This document shows positions 7,743-8,239 of a stretch of 8,239 nucleotides of DNA, one piece after another (the first letter of the stretch is position 1; each line of letters begins with the position of its first letter). The notes under the pieces were generated by a model. The model saw only the letters and a program-made list of their open reading frames with translations, ran no database searches and was not told where the DNA came from. Both the position numbers and the translations under genes were made by a program. The stretch is from Sphingomicrobium sp. (GTDB taxonomy: Bacteria > Pseudomonadota > Alphaproteobacteria > Sphingomonadales > Sphingomonadaceae), in contig JASLBJ010000077.1 in NCBI GenBank assembly GCA_030146725.1, positions 1 to 8,239 of the forward strand, written 5' to 3'.

Positions 7743-8032
7743 GCCGGCTGCGGGGGTTGTGGTTCGTCAGCCGAGGGTGAGCGAAGACCTTCGAGTCACG
7801 CCCCAGTCCCGGAGGCCGACCAAGAAGGTAGCTCACGCGAAGGCGCAAAGGCGCGAAGAGTAAGACGCGAAGGTTGAAGTTGCTGACGCGCCGAGGCGCA
7901 TGATCGCCGGTCTTCGCGCCTCTTGAGCCTTTGAGCGTTCTCGCCTTTGCCCGAACCAGTTTGAACCTGAAGCTCGAGCCTCGGCTTCCAGCCGCGAGTG
8001 GGGCGCCGCTCCCGACGATCCTGCGAGCATCG
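7743..8032. other. Gene-free intergenic stretch
   Basis: No reading frame here has a credible start, ribosome site or family resemblance. The stretch contains a weak inverted pair right after the SIMPL stop (CGGCTG 7745-7750 with CAGCCG 7768-7773, 17-base loop, no T-run), which might end transcription poorly. It also contains the 8-mer repeat element described separately at 7832-7950. From 7951 to 8032 I see nothing beyond a short GAAGC/GCTTC pair (7969-7973 with 7984-7988). Confidence 0.6.
7832..7950. repeat. Degenerate tandem 8-mer repeat with inverted counterpart
   Basis: Three near-identical octamers stand head to tail: GCGAAGGC (7837-7844), GCAAAGGC (7845-7852) and GCGAAGAG (7853-7860). 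A fourth, GCGAAGGT, lies at 7867-7874. About 40 bases further on the same units appear in reverse: CTTCGC at 7912-7917 and GCCTTTGC at 7943-7950, the exact complement of the second unit. AGGCGCGAAGA (7849-7859) pairs perfectly over 11 bp with 7911-7921, and a small GCGCC/GGCGC palindrome (7888-7899) sits in the loop. The arrangement resembles GC-rich intergenic repeats of the form GCRAAGRC that I recall from many sphingomonad and other bacterial genomes; I could not check this. Confidence 0.55.
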
Positions 8033-8063
8033 AAAAAGGGCCGCGCAGTCGCCCGCGCGGCCC
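8033..8063 (-). terminator. Intrinsic (Rho-independent) terminator of the minus-strand gene at the right edge
   Basis: GGGCCGCGC (8038-8046) and GCGCGGCCC (8055-8063) form a perfect 9-bp GC-only stem with an 8-base loop. On the minus strand the stem is followed at once by five T residues (AAAAA at 8033-8037 on the plus strand). This is the classic layout of an intrinsic terminator read leftwards. It begins 25 bases after the stop codon of the partial glsB-like gene, which it evidently serves. Read rightwards the stem is followed by CAAACTTTC, which is not a good terminator tail. Confidence 0.85.
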
Positions 8064-8088
8064 CAAACTTTCAGCGCCTTGCGCGTGA

Positions 8089-8239
8089 TTAACGCACTCG
8101 GCCGCGGCGGACCAAGTTGACGATCGCCAGCAGGATGATCGCTCCAAGCAGCGAGACCAGAAGGCTCGAGATCGAGAAGTCGCCCGAGGTGATCGACCCG
8201 CCGCCGATTAGCGGAGCAAGGACCAGCCCGCCGAGGATC
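8089..8239 (-). CDS. Second GlsB/YeaQ/YmgE-like membrane protein, C-terminal part (gene cut by right edge)
   Basis: Reading leftwards from the edge, 49 complete codons end in TAA at 8091-8089. The peptide has a glycine-rich hydrophobic start (ILGGLVLAPLIGGG), a short polar loop (SITSGDFS), a membrane helix (SLLVSLLGAIILLAIVNLV) and the basic tail RRGRVR. The layout, with an LGxxL turn, a loop and a final SLLVSLLGAIILL helix with an Arg-rich end, matches the C-terminal half of transglycosylase-associated (GlsB/YeaQ/YmgE) proteins. It parallels the complete copy at 6649-6909. Roughly 35-40 residues and the start codon should lie beyond the window. An intrinsic terminator follows 25 bases after the stop. 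The family call is likely but rests on only half the protein. Confidence 0.75.
   Translation of the reverse strand, partial: ILGGLVLAPLIGGGSITSGDFSISSLLVSLLGAIILLAIVNLVRRGRVR

Noticed and set aside
7837..7874. Tandem units as a CRISPR array
   Set aside because: Units are only 8 bases long, contiguous and without unique spacers; no cas gene is nearby.
7833..8147. Minus-strand open frame of 104 codons spanning the intergenic repeat
   Set aside because: It reads through the intrinsic terminator and the stop region of the partial glsB-like gene in another frame, and its C-terminal end merely translates the octamer repeat.

Overview
This window looks like a piece of chromosome from a GC-rich alphaproteobacterium, most probably a sphingomonad (Sphingomonas, Sphingomicrobium or a relative). 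The assignment rests on strong third-position G/C bias and on the character of the secreted amidohydrolase, RND permease and SIMPL protein. It comes from recognising protein style, not from a database search.

Left and centre (1-6440) hold four genes, all on the minus strand. Read in transcription order they are: a membrane-fusion protein (MFP, 6440-5256); an RND efflux permease (5232-2140, 23 bp downstream); a DUF445 membrane protein (2055-802, 84 bp downstream); and a secreted metal-dependent amidohydrolase (737 to beyond the left edge, 64 bp downstream). MFP and RND form a clear two-gene operon for an inner-membrane efflux pump. No outer-membrane channel gene or regulator lies beside it. 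The two downstream genes may be read through, since no convincing terminator separates them. The leader of the amidohydrolase can form two competing short helices around its ribosome-binding site.

Right part (6441-8239). A 208-bp divergent spacer separates the pump operon from a plus-strand gene for a small GlsB/YeaQ/YmgE-type (transglycosylase-associated) membrane protein (6649-6909). A plus-strand gene for a periplasmic SIMPL/DUF541 protein follows (7014-7742). Next is a 346-bp stretch without a gene. It carries a degenerate tandem/inverted repeat of 8-mers and a clear intrinsic terminator that serves a minus-strand gene cut by the right edge. That partial gene (8089-8239+) appears to be a second GlsB-family protein, so two paralogues face each other across the SIMPL gene.

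Most of the genes concern the envelope: efflux, small membrane proteins, a periplasmic stress-type protein and a secreted hydrolase. I see no mobile element, CRISPR array, tRNA or rRNA. I also see no convincing undescribed multi-gene system. The less ordinary signals are the intergenic repeats and RNA-structure candidates listed as findings.
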